Assembly (NCBI GenBank): GCA_020849725.1
Contig: JADLAZ010000282.1
Coordinates: 1-64,000 of the forward strand
DNA from: Chloroflexota bacterium
GTDB taxonomy: Bacteria; Chloroflexota; Chloroflexia; Thermomicrobiales; JADLAZ01
Reading direction: 5' to 3'
Length of the DNA: 64,000 bases
Below are positions 1-8,668 of the stretch, in pieces. A model generated the notes under the pieces. The model worked only from the letters and a program-made list of their open reading frames with translations, did no database searches and was not told the DNA's origin. The stretch's first letter is position 1, and each line of letters opens with the position of its first letter. A program made the position numbers and the translations under genes.

Positions 1-126
1 CATGACGAGTTGCCTGTGCGCAGCTACCCCACGGCCGCCGCGTTGCAGGCGGCGGTCGATCACGCCTTGGACCAGCATGTGATTGCACCCATTCATAGTA
101 CGCAAAACTTACCCGAAGCTGCTTAG
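1..126 (+). CDS. C-terminal 41 residues of an unknown protein (partial)
   Basis: An open frame enters from the left edge and ends with TAG at 124-126. Its last residues read ...HSTQNLPEAA. It converges on the clamp gene, and the two stop codons overlap (TAG at 124-126 on this strand, TAA at 123-125 on the other). The fragment is too short to place in a family; a transposase or integrase tail is possible but not supported by any motif. The frame could also be chance, as only 42 codons are visible. Confidence 0.35.
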   Translation, partial: HDELPVRSYPTAAALQAAVDHALDQHVIAPIHSTQNLPEAA

Positions 127-1331
127 CGCGGTGGTGGGCTGAGCGGCATGATGAGATGCAGGAAGACATCCTCGGCGCCGACCGGGCGGAGCGTGGCCGT
201 GTCGAGCGCGCCGCGGAACTCGAGCGCGACCTGCTCGGCCCGCATGACGGCCAGAACCTCGATCAGGTAGCGGGCGTCGAAGGCGATCGCCAGCTCGACG
301 CCGTCGAGGGCCGCGACCGCCACCGACGTCTCGCCGGCGCCGCGCTCGGCCGCCTGGGCGCTGACGGTGAGCGCGCCCTGCTGACGGCTGACCGCCAGGT
401 GGATGCGCTGGGTCGTGTCGGTGAACGTCCTGGCCAGCTCGATCGCGCGCCGGAGCTCGGCCGTCGTGAGCACGACGCGGGTGTCGACGGTGGTCGGGAG
501 GAGCTGCCGGTAGGCGACGTAGGCCTCGCCGAGCAGCCGCGTGTGCAGCTGGACCCGCCCGCACTGGACGATCGCGCGGTGGCCGTCGGCGCTGACCCAG
601 AACTCGACCGGCTCCCGGCGATCGCCGAGCAGTCGGACCAGCTCGGCCATCGACCGCGCCGGCGCCAGCAGCGTGGTCGCGGCCACCGGCTGGCCGAGCG
701 CCACCAGCCGGCACGAGAGGCGGACGCCGTCGGCGGCCACCAGCGTCAGGCGCCCGTCGGCGAACTCCCAGCAGACGCCGGTGAGCAGCGGCCGGCGATC
801 GTCGGTCGCCGCCGCGAAGACGACCTGGCCGAGCGCCTGGCGCAGGTCGGCCGCCGCGAAGCGCGCGAGCGGGGGCGCGGCGCCCACGCCCGGCAGCTGG
901 GGATAGTCGTCGGCGTCATGCCCCTTGATGGTCGCGCGCACGCGCGCGCAACGGACCTGGAGCGCCAGCGCCGTCGGGTCGGCGGCGAGCGTCACCGGCG
1001 CCTCGGGCAAGCTGGCGACCAGTTCGCTCAGCAAGCGGGCCGGCACCGTGATGGCGCCGGCCACGGCGACGACGGCGTCGACCTCGGCGATCAGGGCGAC
1101 CTGCAGATCGGTCGCCACGAGCGTCAGCCGGGCGCCGTCGGCGCGCAGCAGCACGTCGGCCAGCTGTGGCAGCCCGCCGGGCCTGGTCGCGACGGCCCGG
1201 ATGACGTCGAGCAGCGCCCCATGCAGCATCGCGCGGGGGATCTCGACGCGCATGCCCGCGGCGCCAGCGAGGAGCGCATCGGGCGCGGGCGCGGCCGCCG
1301 CAGTGGGAGTCGTCGGTACAGTCAGAACCAT
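123..1331 (-). CDS. dnaN: DNA polymerase III beta subunit (sliding clamp)
   Basis: The 402-residue product has the length and triple-repeat pattern of the DnaN clamp, the ring that holds the replicative polymerase on DNA. Supporting stretches are LTLVATDLQVALIAEV (first domain), FAAATDDRRPLLTGVCWEF and LTLVAADGVRLSCR (second domain; the TDxxRPLLxGV signature), and the C-terminus VFLHLIMPLSP, matching the usual YLIMPMRL end that forms the peptide-binding pocket. ATG at 1329-1331 follows AAGGAGG. There is a roughly 25-residue Ala/Pro-rich N-terminal extension before MRVEIPR. A clamp on an otherwise mobile element suggests it helps replicate the element itself or competes with the host clamp. 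Family assignment is firm; which polymerase it serves is unknown. Confidence 0.9.
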   Translation of the reverse strand: MVLTVPTTPTAAAAPAPDALLAGAAGMRVEIPRAMLHGALLDVIRAVATRPGGLPQLADVLLRADGARLTLVATDLQVALIAEVDAVVAVAGAITVPARLLSELVASLPEAPVTLAADPTALALQVRCARVRATIKGHDADDYPQLPGVGAAPPLARFAAADLRQALGQVVFAAATDDRRPLLTGVCWEFADGRLTLVAADGVRLSCRLVALGQPVAATTLLAPARSMAELVRLLGDRREPVEFWVSADGHRAIVQCGRVQLHTRLLGEAYVAYRQLLPTTVDTRVVLTTAELRRAIELARTFTDTTQRIHLAVSRQQGALTVSAQAAERGAGETSVAVAALDGVELAIAFDARYLIEVLAVMRAEQVALEFRGALDTATLRPVGAEDVFLHLIMPLSPPPR

Positions 1332-1567
1332 GGTGGTCGTCCTCCTTGTTCAGGGAGACGTCGGAGACCTACCCCAACGTCAGGTGGTTCGATCGACACG
1401 CCGGCGAGTCGAGCGGGTCATCGCGCACGGGTGGCGCGCGTTCCCCATCCACCGGCGCGTGGCGGGCCGGGCGCGGGGGCGGGTAGCGGCGCCGGCAAGG
1501 CCGGCGGGTCACCGGACGCCCACGCCGCGCTGATGGCGGCGCCGCCCGTGCGCCGACCGGTCGGGCA

Positions 1568-1972
1568 TCATCCGGCCGCCTCGGCCGTCGCGCCGCGCGA
1601 CGGCGCCGCGCCACCAGCCGCGGTCTGACGCGCCTCCTGTGCCCGGCAGATCGGGCACAGCTGCCGGCTCTTCTTCCAGCGCTTCAGCCGCCGTTCCTGT
1701 CCGTACAGGCCGGGCCAGACGCGGGCGACTCGCACGCCGATGCCCGCCGCCACGACGGCCGCGACCAGCTTGCTCCCGTGCCGGTAGCCGGCGAGATGCT
1801 CGGTGAGGCGGACACCGAGCCGGCGCGTGGTGGCGCCCAGGTAGTGCTGGGCGTGGCTCAGCCGGTGGTCAAAGTGCAGCAGGTACACCACCCCGCGCTG
1901 GTCTAGATCGATGCCCGTCGCGAGGGCGTGCTGAACGAGCTGCCCCATGATGCGCGACGTTTCCGGTGTCAT
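1568..1972 (-). CDS. GIY-YIG-like endonuclease-family protein
   Basis: A 134-residue protein. Residues about 28-100 read GVVYLLHFDHRLSHAQHYLGAT...RLTEHLAG...ARVWPG...ERRLKRWKKSRQLCPIC. This is the pattern of small GIY-YIG-like proteins common on actinobacterial and Chloroflexota replicons: a V-Y-L-L strand, HYLG as the second strand, R-L-x-E-H, and a final CPxC pair that may bind zinc. The canonical GIY and YIG triplets are degenerate (VYL, YLG), so nuclease activity is not certain. ATG at 1970-1972 was chosen because GGAG lies 6-7 bases upstream; the frame stays open for about 80 codons further upstream, but that part is low-complexity. The C-terminal 20 residues are Ala/Gly-rich. Confidence 0.65.
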   Translation of the reverse strand: MTPETSRIMGQLVQHALATGIDLDQRGVVYLLHFDHRLSHAQHYLGATTRRLGVRLTEHLAGYRHGSKLVAAVVAAGIGVRVARVWPGLYGQERRLKRWKKSRQLCPICRAQEARQTAAGGAAPSRGATAEAAG

Positions 1973-2316
1973 GTCTACTCCTATCTCCGCACCATCAGCG
2001 GGCGGGCGCTGGCACGCCCGCGCCTGGCTCGGCGCCGGCCACAGCCGGACGGTGCGGGCATGGGTGTGGCCATTCGTGCGGCGGATGGGTGGCATCCGCG
2101 CGCGCTGGCCGCGGCCAAGGTCGTCATCGCCGATCGCGACGTACCGCCGCGCGCCGGTCGGCGTCGCCTCGATGCCGGCGCTGACCGAGAGCCCGGAGGC
2201 GCCGCTCCAGGGGCACACTGGTCCCTCGACGAGGAGCGTGGGCTACGTCCCGCCGCCCGGATGCTGGGCGCCGGCTGGGACGCGGCGGTGGCGCCGGTGG
2301 CGCCGGTGCGTGACGC
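1973..2316. other. intergenic stretch without a supported gene
   Basis: Several frames are open here, as expected in GC-rich DNA, but none has a ribosome site plus protein-like composition. Both flanking genes run on the minus strand, so this should hold the 5' leader and promoter of the GIY-YIG-like gene. I could not pick a convincing -10/-35 pair. Confidence 0.4.
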
Positions 2317-3012
2317 TTACGGCGCACCACCCACGGGAGCAGAGGCGGTGACCGTGGTCAGCTCGACGGTGGTGACGACCTCACGATACTGGTGGTGGTC
2401 GATGTCGGGCGGCTGGCGCATCTCCAGGGCCAATCGCCGGCTCGACGGCCGAATCCAGAAGCGGAGCGCCCGCCGGCGCCGCTGCCCCGGCAGGAACCGC
2501 CGCGTGTAGTCGCGGAGTGCCTCAGTCGTGACCCCGTGGTCGGCCAGGACCTGTTCGAACCAGTGTCCGTCGCCCGGCGCCAGGGGCTCGTCGAACCAGC
2601 GCGGCGCCTCCTGGTAGCGATGCCGCTCGTCGAGCGCCCGCAACCGGTACGTCAACTCCCGCGGCGTATTGGACGCGCCGTGATGCTCCTCGTCGACGAC
2701 CACCACCACCCAGTCGCCGGTCTGGTCGGCGCTGGGAGACGTGTCGGCCTGACGGACGGCGGCCACGACGGTCACCGCCCACTCCGCGAACGGCGCCCGC
2801 TCATGCATTGCAGCGTGGCATGCCGGCTGCACCGCTGCCGACGCCGTCGGCCGCCGCTCACGCCACCGGCGCCACAACAGGTCGACGAGGATGACCAGCC
2901 CGATGCCGCCCGCGTTGGCCAGCATCGCCAGGCCGACGAACGCGACACCCTGGCGCGCCCGCATGGGCGCCAGCGCCAGGCGCCGTTCCTGAGGCGTCTC
3001 ATGGTATTCCAT
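2317..3012 (-). CDS. single-pass membrane protein next to an ECF sigma factor
   Basis: A 231-residue protein with one clear membrane segment at about residues 22-45 (GVAFVGLAMLANAGGIGLVILVDLL), followed by WRRWRERRP, so the bulk probably faces away from that basic side. The rest is soluble with no family that I recognise. ATG at 3010-3012 is preceded by AAAGGA. It begins 43 bases after the stop of the upstream ECF sigma gene, so the two are very likely cotranscribed. That position is the classic place for an anti-sigma factor, but I see no zinc-binding HxxxCxxC motif, so anti-sigma is only an inference from context. A sensor or target protein of the sigma factor is equally possible. Confidence 0.6.
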   Translation of the reverse strand: MEYHETPQERRLALAPMRARQGVAFVGLAMLANAGGIGLVILVDLLWRRWRERRPTASAAVQPACHAAMHERAPFAEWAVTVVAAVRQADTSPSADQTGDWVVVVVDEEHHGASNTPRELTYRLRALDERHRYQEAPRWFDEPLAPGDGHWFEQVLADHGVTTEALRDYTRRFLPGQRRRRALRFWIRPSSRRLALEMRQPPDIDHHQYREVVTTVELTTVTASAPVGGAP

Positions 3013-3055
3013 CGCTCGTATCCTTTCCGAAGGTGCGTGGGCGCCCGCCTGGCGC

Positions 3056-3694
3056 TTACGGCTCACGGATCACGGCGCGCGGGCGCGTCGCCGCCGGCCG
3101 CGCCGTGGTGGGATCGATGGCGGCGACGACCCGTCTGAATTCCTCCCGCGCCCGAAAGAGCATGCTCTTGACGGCCGACCGGGACAGGCTCATGACCTGG
3201 CCGATCTCCGCGCACGAGAGCCCCTCGTACTCGCGCAGGATGAGCGCTAGCCGGTGGCGGTGCGTCATGCGGTCCAGCACCCGCTGGACCGTCACGCGCG
3301 TTTCATGGCTGATGGCCGACCGCTCCGGGTCGTCCGCCGGCGCGCTCTGCAGCAAATGGTCGTGCTTCGGCCCTTCCCAGGGTAGCCAGCGCAGACGCTG
3401 GCGGCGCCGCAGCACGTCCAAGCAGGCGTTCGACGCAATCCGGTGCAGCCAGGCGGAGAGGTTCAGGTCCTGGCTCGTCTTGCCTAGCGCCTTGTAGGCC
3501 TTGACGAAACAGTCCTGGGTCAAGTCATAGGCGTCGTCAGCATCACCCATCATCCGGTAGATGAAGGAGTAGATCTGCCGCTCGTAGCGCTGGAAGATGG
3601 CCTCGAAGGCCGCCTGGTCCCCCTGCTTGGCTCGCTCGATCCAGCCTCGCTCGTCGGCCGTCGTGAGACGCGTGGCGTCATCCATTGCGACCAT
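3056..3694 (-). CDS. ECF-type RNA polymerase sigma factor
   Basis: A 212-residue sigma-70 family protein with only regions 2 and 4. Region 2 is seen at YSFIYRMMGDADDAYDLTQ followed by DCFVKAYKAL and LHRIASNACLDVLRRR. Region 4 is at LALILREYEGLSCAEIGQ followed by LSRSAVKSMLFRAREEF, a helix-turn-helix that would read the -35 element. ATG at 3692-3694 lies 8 bases after GGAGGG; upstream ATGs lack such a site. The membrane protein downstream probably belongs to the same transcript. A strong hairpin at 3737-3760 sits in the presumed leader. The family is certain; the signal and target promoters are unknown. Confidence 0.9.
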   Translation of the reverse strand: MVAMDDATRLTTADERGWIERAKQGDQAAFEAIFQRYERQIYSFIYRMMGDADDAYDLTQDCFVKAYKALGKTSQDLNLSAWLHRIASNACLDVLRRRQRLRWLPWEGPKHDHLLQSAPADDPERSAISHETRVTVQRVLDRMTHRHRLALILREYEGLSCAEIGQVMSLSRSAVKSMLFRAREEFRRVVAAIDPTTARPAATRPRAVIREP

Positions 3695-3736
3695 GGTCAC
3701 ATCCCTCCGTTCTGATGAGGCACCCACATTACGGGA

Positions 3737-3760
3737 GCGGGGCGCCAGCCAGCGCCCCGC
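3737..3760. terminator. GC hairpin upstream of the sigma gene
   Basis: GCGGGGCGC and GCGCCCCGC form a perfect 9-bp stem around a CAGCCA loop. No U-run follows on either strand. It could be a terminator-like or leader structure of the sigma gene, acting together with the longer hairpin at 3777-3810. Confidence 0.4.
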
Positions 3761-3776
3761 CCGACCCCCCGATGGG

Positions 3777-3810
3777 AACCCTGCCGACCGCGGTCACGGT
3801 CGGCAGGGTT
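3777..3810 (-). terminator. strong hairpin 3' of the 369-aa gene
   Basis: AACCCTGCCGACCG and CGGTCGGCAGGGTT form a perfect 14-bp stem with a 6-base loop. It lies 30 bases after the stop of the minus-strand gene ending at 3840, where a terminator for the MoxR-VWA-WGR run would be expected. There is no T-tract, so its function as an intrinsic terminator is inferred from stem strength and position. Confidence 0.55.
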
Positions 3811-3839
3811 GCTTCATGGGCGTCGCCGCCGCGCTCGCC

Positions 3840-4949
3840 TCACCGGCCGGCCCGGTCCGCCAGTCCGGGCAGCGGCAGCGGCAAGGTGCTGGTGTCGCCG
3901 CGCGTTCGGGGCGCGTCGTCCAGGCCGACATGCTTGGTGACGATGCGCGCGGCCTGCGCGGTCAGCTCGTGCAGGCCGGCGACGATCGCCTCCTGCTGCA
4001 TGCCGAGCAGGTCGGCGTAGGTCTCGACCCGCTGCCGGAGCTGCCGGTAGGCCGTCAGCCGCTCGGCGACCGTCTTCGGCAGCACCGTGCCGTCGGGCTT
4101 CTGGCTGAAGGCGGCCAGGTCAGCCCTGGCAGCGTCGAGCTGGCGCAGGAAGTCCTGGTGGGCCGCCAGCGCCAGTTGCCGCCGGGTGGCGCGGCTGTCG
4201 AGCTGGCCGAGCATCAAGGTGACCGGCCGCGTGACGCTGGCCATCGGCAGTTCGGTGATCAGGTCGCGCAGGCGGGTGAGGCCGGCCACCTGGGTGAGCG
4301 GCACGAAGTAGAAGCCCGAGCCCTCCTGGATGCCCACCGCGCCCAGCGCGTGGCGCAGCACCGCGCGCGTCATCAGGCCGAGATCCCCCGCCGTATGCCG
4401 TCGCTGGCAGCGCTCCCAATGCGGACGCAGCTCCAGGGCGATCTGGCGCGCGCCGGGCGGGGCATCCTCCTGGCGCTCGATCGTGCCGGCGGCCTCGGTG
4501 GTGACGATGAGCGTCCCGTCCTTCTTGTGGACGAGGACGCGCAGCTCGGTGCTGTAATCCATGCCGAGCCGGCGCAGGTCGATGCTCTCCGCGATGACCG
4601 CGAAGAGGATCCAGGCGCTGGCGCTGGTGCGGGCCACCCGGACCAGGGAGCGCATGGCTGCGCCGCTGCCGGCCGCCAGCTCGGCGACGAGCCCGCTGTG
4701 ATTCCCCAGGCTCGCGCCGGCGCCGCTGGCCGCGCGCTCGGTGATCCAGCCGCGCAGCGCGCGGCCAAGGCTCACCTGGTAGGAGATCTCCGGCGGGGCG
4801 CAGGCGGCGAAGCCGGCGGCGCGCAGGCAGTCGACCAGGAGCGGGCGCTCCACCTGCGCCCCGTTCCAGTCGCAGCTGAAGAGGTGGCCGATCAGCGGGA
4901 GATCCTCGGTGGCCTGCTCGAGGGCCTGGGCCGAGATGGTGGTCGCCAT
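3840..4949 (-). CDS. conserved-looking protein of unknown function (369 aa), last gene of MoxR-VWA run
   Basis: A 369-residue soluble protein. I do not recognise a family. It begins MATTISAQALEQATEDLP, has a central beta-rich part with LRVLVHKKDGTLIVTTEA, and a helical C-terminal third (about residues 250-340) rich in Gln, Arg and Ala that could form a coiled coil (TAYRQLRQRVETYADLLG). ATG at 4947-4949 follows GAGGAGAAG. It lies 72 bases after the WGR-domain gene on the same strand and is followed by a strong hairpin, so it is probably the last gene of the operon starting with MoxR at 8668. A partner or substrate of the MoxR/VWA chaperone is an inference from position only. Confidence 0.7.
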   Translation of the reverse strand: MATTISAQALEQATEDLPLIGHLFSCDWNGAQVERPLLVDCLRAAGFAACAPPEISYQVSLGRALRGWITERAASGAGASLGNHSGLVAELAAGSGAAMRSLVRVARTSASAWILFAVIAESIDLRRLGMDYSTELRVLVHKKDGTLIVTTEAAGTIERQEDAPPGARQIALELRPHWERCQRRHTAGDLGLMTRAVLRHALGAVGIQEGSGFYFVPLTQVAGLTRLRDLITELPMASVTRPVTLMLGQLDSRATRRQLALAAHQDFLRQLDAARADLAAFSQKPDGTVLPKTVAERLTAYRQLRQRVETYADLLGMQQEAIVAGLHELTAQAARIVTKHVGLDDAPRTRGDTSTLPLPLPGLADRAGR

Positions 4950-5021
4950 GATGCTTCTCCTCTCGGATGAGGTGCGTGGCGGTCGACGCGCCGTCGACCG
5001 TGGCGAGCCTGAGCGACGCGC

Positions 5022-5573
5022 TCAGGCGACGAGCGCCTGCTGGACGGCCGACCGGGCGCCGGCCAGCGCGGCGGCCAGGACGGTCCGGTCGTCCCCATCC
5101 AGCGGCGCGTGATCGAGCAGCAGCTCCGCCTTGAGCCGCGTCTGCGCGAAGGCGAAGATGACCTCGGGCAGGTCGCCCCGCGCCCGACCAAGCGCGCGCG
5201 GGACGGCCGCCAGTTCGGCCAGCACGCCGGCCAGCGTGATGCGCGGGCCGGCGCCGCCGGTGACTGTCCCGGCGACGGCGCTGCCGAAGCTGGGGATGTT
5301 GCCGTGCCGGCGGTCGCCGAAGCGCACGGCGTCGTAGCCCTTGCGGACCTTCTCGGCCACCTTGGCGTCGAACCAGGCGGCCGCGGCGCGCTGGCTGCCG
5401 AAGTGCTTGGACTGCTCCCGGTAGGCGGTCCCGCGTCTGCCCCAGACGCAAAGGTAGGTCCCGTTATCGGTATAGGCGGAGGCCCAGATCTTGTCCGAGT
5501 TGATCCGGATGTCGGTTTTGTGTCCGGCCCACTCGGCGATGATCTGGAAGCCGCCGGCTGACGTCGTTGGCAT
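5022..5573 (-). CDS. WGR-domain protein
   Basis: A 183-residue protein. Residues about 25-77 read LCVWGRRGTAYRE...KHFGSQRAAAAWFDAKVAEK followed by VRKGYDAV, matching the WGR domain (W-G-R triplet, then F-x-S-x-x-x-A-x-x-x-F and K-x-x-K-G-Y). WGR domains occur in PARPs and in bacterial DNA- and nucleic-acid-associated regulators. The remaining 100 residues are helical and unrecognised. ATG at 5571-5573 follows AAAGGA at a good distance. It sits between the VWA gene and the 369-residue gene on the same strand. Bacterial WGR proteins are known near MoxR/VWA modules, so a joint role is plausible but not shown. Confidence 0.7.
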   Translation of the reverse strand: MPTTSAGGFQIIAEWAGHKTDIRINSDKIWASAYTDNGTYLCVWGRRGTAYREQSKHFGSQRAAAAWFDAKVAEKVRKGYDAVRFGDRRHGNIPSFGSAVAGTVTGGAGPRITLAGVLAELAAVPRALGRARGDLPEVIFAFAQTRLKAELLLDHAPLDGDDRTVLAAALAGARSAVQQALVA

Positions 5574-5649
5574 GGTGCGTTCCTTTCTGGGCATGGCGTC
5601 TGGGCATGGCGACGGCCGGCGCGTGGTAGCCGGCCGGCATGCCAACCAT

Positions 5650-5687
5650 CCCCCGGTGTGGGGGCGCTACATCCCCCAGCGTTGGGG
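5650..5687 (-). terminator. two small GC hairpins 3' of the VWA gene
   Basis: CCCCC-GGTGT-GGGGG (5650-5664) and CCCCA-GCGT-TGGGG (5674-5687) lie between the stop of the VWA gene (5690) and the start of the WGR gene (5573). Neither has a T-run, so they may attenuate or stabilise the transcript rather than end it. Confidence 0.35.
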
Positions 5688-5689
5688 CC

Positions 5690-7330
5690 CTAGATGGAGA
5701 AGATGGTCTGGAGCACCTCGCCGTCGGCGGCGAGGCTGTCGAGGCAGAGCAGGGCGTCGGCGATGCTGGCCAGCACGCCGGCGCCGGCCTCGCCGCCGAT
5801 GAGGATGGCGAAGACGCGCATCCCGCGCGCCTGGCGCCGCTGCTGCCAGGCCGCCCGGGCGGCCGGGTCGATGGCGACCTCGCCGTCCGAGACGAAGATC
5901 ACGTCAGCGCGGTCGAAGGTCGCCTCGTCGATCAGCCGCAGCGCCGCGGCCATCCAGGGTTCGTAGGCCGTGCCGCCGCCGTACCAGTGGCCGCAGCAGG
6001 CGAGGGTCTCGGACGGCGACGCCTGGCCCTTCGGGAAGCGGAAGAGCTTCAGCTCGCGCGCATCGCCGCCGAAGTGGATGACGGCCATGTCGCGCCGCTG
6101 CCGGCCGGCGATCGCCAGCAGTGCCAGCGCCACCGCCTTGCTCCAGACCTCGCGCGGCCCGCTCATGCTGCCCGAGTTATCGACCGCCAATATCACTGGA
6201 CCACGGCCCTGCGGCTCGTGGCCGATCAGGTCGTAGACGGCCAGCCGCCGATCGAGGTAGCGCGCCCAGAAGAGCTCCTCCAGGTCGGGCTCGGCCAGCA
6301 GCACCGTCTCGCTCGGCAGCACGCGGGTGAGGTCGGCCCCCAGGCCGATCGCGGTCACCTCGTCGGGCGGATGGTCGACGCGGCTGGCCTGGACTTGCAT
6401 GGCGATCCGGGTCAGCCGGCCGGCCAGCCGGGCGATCTCCAGCAGCTTGGGGTTGCTCATGACGCGCTGGGCCAGCGCCAGCTTCTCCTTGACGGTCAGC
6501 GGCGCCGGCGCGGCGCCGGCGCCGCCCGGCCCGACGCCATAGCCGCCGCCGAAGGCCTTGATGGCCGCCAGGGTCACGTCGATCTGCCGCTCGACCTGGG
6601 GCAGCACCTGGCGCGCGGCGCGCCGGACGGCGTCCGCCCGCTCCTCGCTGGTGGCCGCCAGCTCCTGGGCGACGGCCGCGTAGCGGGCGGCGGCCGCCTC
6701 CGCCTGCTGGCGGGCGCTGGCGGCCTGGCGGAAGAGCTCGTCGGCCCGCGCGGGGTCGGCGCCGGCGCCCTCCGTCAACACGTCAGCCTGGGCCACCAGG
6801 CCGCGAATCTGGCCCTCGAGCGCGTGCAACTCGGTGTAGCGCGCCACGGTCGCCTCATCGAGGCTGCCGAGGATCTGCTCCACTGAGGCCAGCGCCGCCA
6901 TGGCGCTGATGGCCGGATCGTCGACGGTGCCGGCCAGCCGCACGTGCGCCCACTCGCGCGTGCTCATGAGCTGTTCCAGCACCAGCCGATTGAGTTCGTG
7001 CGCCGGCGTCAGCGGCGCGGGCGGCGCGATCCGGGGCGCCGGCTTGTGGAAGCTCCACCAGACGTCGCGCTGGAGCGCCGGTGCGGTCGGGAGCCGCTCG
7101 CCGGCGCGCTGCGCCGCTTCCCGCAGGCGCGGCATCTCGCGGGCCACCCGGGCGTAGGCGTCGACATCGTAGCCATCGTGCCCAAGCACCTGGGTGCCGT
7201 CGCGAATGGCCCCGATGGCGACGGCGCGATCATCCTCCGGTGGAGCGGTCAACTGGGCGAGCACCATCAGGCCATCGCCCGGGCTCGCCGCCTCCGATGC
7301 CGGCGCGGCCGGCGTGCTGTGGTCCTGCAT
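5690..7330 (-). CDS. VWA (von Willebrand factor A) domain protein, ViaA/CoxE-like
   Basis: A 546-residue cytoplasmic protein. A long helical N-terminal part (to about residue 370, Ala/Arg-rich, coiled-coil-like) leads into a C-terminal VWA domain with an intact metal site: ILAVDNSGSM near residue 380 (DxSxS), GGGTAYEPW near 455 (the Thr), and IFVSDGE near 480 (the second Asp). ATG at 7328-7330 follows AGGAGAGAG. The adjacent upstream gene is a MoxR ATPase. MoxR plus VWA is the RavA-ViaA arrangement, a chaperone pair that assembles or remodels protein complexes. The WGR gene follows on the same strand. Identity of the domain is firm; the client is unknown. Confidence 0.85.
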   Translation of the reverse strand: MQDHSTPAAPASEAASPGDGLMVLAQLTAPPEDDRAVAIGAIRDGTQVLGHDGYDVDAYARVAREMPRLREAAQRAGERLPTAPALQRDVWWSFHKPAPRIAPPAPLTPAHELNRLVLEQLMSTREWAHVRLAGTVDDPAISAMAALASVEQILGSLDEATVARYTELHALEGQIRGLVAQADVLTEGAGADPARADELFRQAASARQQAEAAAARYAAVAQELAATSEERADAVRRAARQVLPQVERQIDVTLAAIKAFGGGYGVGPGGAGAAPAPLTVKEKLALAQRVMSNPKLLEIARLAGRLTRIAMQVQASRVDHPPDEVTAIGLGADLTRVLPSETVLLAEPDLEELFWARYLDRRLAVYDLIGHEPQGRGPVILAVDNSGSMSGPREVWSKAVALALLAIAGRQRRDMAVIHFGGDARELKLFRFPKGQASPSETLACCGHWYGGGTAYEPWMAAALRLIDEATFDRADVIFVSDGEVAIDPAARAAWQQRRQARGMRVFAILIGGEAGAGVLASIADALLCLDSLAADGEVLQTIFSI

Positions 7331-7378
7331 GGGACTCTCTCTCCTGTCATCGTGAAGTCCACTCGGCGGGTAGCCGCC

Positions 7379-8668
7379 TCAGCCGAGGATGAGTTGGGCC
7401 ACCTCCTGCTGCATGGCGCGGACTTGGCCGCGCACCCGCTCGATCTTGGCCGTCGGCTTGCCCTGAGCCGTGGCCTCGTCGCACACCTGCTGGAGTTGCT
7501 GGGCGACCTGCTTGAGCTTGGCGGCCGCCTCGCCGACCGCCTGCATCTTGGCGCCGTCGCTCAGGCTGCTGTCGCGCTGCGCCGTGCTCACCTCCTGGTG
7601 AATCGAGGCGGCCTGATCGCCGAGCTCGACCGCGCGCGCCGTCAGCGGGTTGCCGAGGCGCGCGATGACGCGGCGGATCTCCTGGCGCTGCTCCGGCAGC
7701 TGCCAGAGCGCGTCGGCCAGGATGACCAGGTCGTCCGGCTCCGGCTGGACGCGCCCGTCGACCAGCGCGTGGGCGACGATCAGGGTGTGCGCCCAGACGA
7801 AGCGGCGGTCGCTCGCGACGATGCCCTTCGCCGCCAGGTCCTTGCGCAGCTGCTCCAGCGCCCCGGCGACGCTCCCCGGCAGCGGCAGCGCGGCGACGAC
7901 CTCCTGCAGCAGGCGCAGGTCGTCGGCCGGCAGCGCCGGTGGCGGCGGCACGACCGGCGCCGCCGCCGGCTGGCCGTGCAGGCGCGCGACCAGGCTGGCC
8001 AGCTGGTGCTGGCGGCGCCGCTCGACCAGCGCCAGCAGCTGGTTGAAGCCGGCGTCGCTGGTGTAGCCGACCAGGCTGCGCAGCGCGAACCGATCCCAGA
8101 GCGCGGCTAGATCCTCGCCCTGGGGCAGCTCGTTGGCGGCGCCGAAGAGCGAGATGAGCGGCACGGGCTGGCGCCGGCCGTCGTTGTCGAACTCGCGCTC
8201 GTTCATCACGGTCAACAGGCTGTTGAGCACCGAACTCGAGGCTTTGAATACCTCGTCGAGGAAGCCCAGCTCGGCCTCCGGCAGCCGGCCGGTCGTCAGG
8301 CGCAGGTAACGGTCTTGCTTGAGGCCCTGGACCGAGAAGGGGCCGAACAGCTCGTCGGGCGTGGTGAACTTGGTTAATAGGTAGGTGAAGGTGCGCAGGG
8401 TCTGGCCGCCGTCGCTGACCAACTGGCCGAGCTGGGCGATCAGCTCGGTCTTGGCCGCGCCGGGCAGGCCGACCAGGACGGCGTGCTGGCGGGCCAGCAG
8501 CGCGACCAGGATGAGGCGGATGACCTCGCCGCGCTCGATGAAGCGGCCGTTGAGGGCGGTCTCCACCGCGCGGAGGTTCTGGAGCGGGCCGGCCAGGAGC
8601 GGGCCAAGCTGGGTGGTCGCCAACCCGTTGGCCGCGGTGGGTGTGGTCGATGCCGAAACAGTACTCAT
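7379..8668 (-). CDS. MoxR-family AAA+ ATPase, RavA-like
   Basis: A 429-residue AAA+ ATPase. Walker A is GLPGAAKT (residues 67-74), Walker B is LGFLDEVFK (about 134-142), and FTYLLTKFTTPDELFGP followed by SVLNSLLTVMNEREF is typical of the MoxR branch. The C-terminal 120 residues form helices with Gln-rich coiled-coil character (VAQQLQQVCDEA), as in RavA. ATG at 8666-8668 follows GGGAGGA; a longer frame upstream lacks a site. It ends 48 bases before the VWA gene, so the two form one transcription unit. Family knowledge: MoxR ATPases act with VWA partners as chaperones. No membrane segment is seen. Confidence 0.88.
   Translation of the reverse strand: MSTVSASTTPTAANGLATTQLGPLLAGPLQNLRAVETALNGRFIERGEVIRLILVALLARQHAVLVGLPGAAKTELIAQLGQLVSDGGQTLRTFTYLLTKFTTPDELFGPFSVQGLKQDRYLRLTTGRLPEAELGFLDEVFKASSSVLNSLLTVMNEREFDNDGRRQPVPLISLFGAANELPQGEDLAALWDRFALRSLVGYTSDAGFNQLLALVERRRQHQLASLVARLHGQPAAAPVVPPPPALPADDLRLLQEVVAALPLPGSVAGALEQLRKDLAAKGIVASDRRFVWAHTLIVAHALVDGRVQPEPDDLVILADALWQLPEQRQEIRRVIARLGNPLTARAVELGDQAASIHQEVSTAQRDSSLSDGAKMQAVGEAAAKLKQVAQQLQQVCDEATAQGKPTAKIERVRGQVRAMQQEVAQLILG

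Noticed and set aside
3597..4970. 457-codon plus-strand frame opposite the sigma and 369-aa genes
   Set aside because: Shadow of minus-strand genes that have good ribosome sites and protein-like composition.
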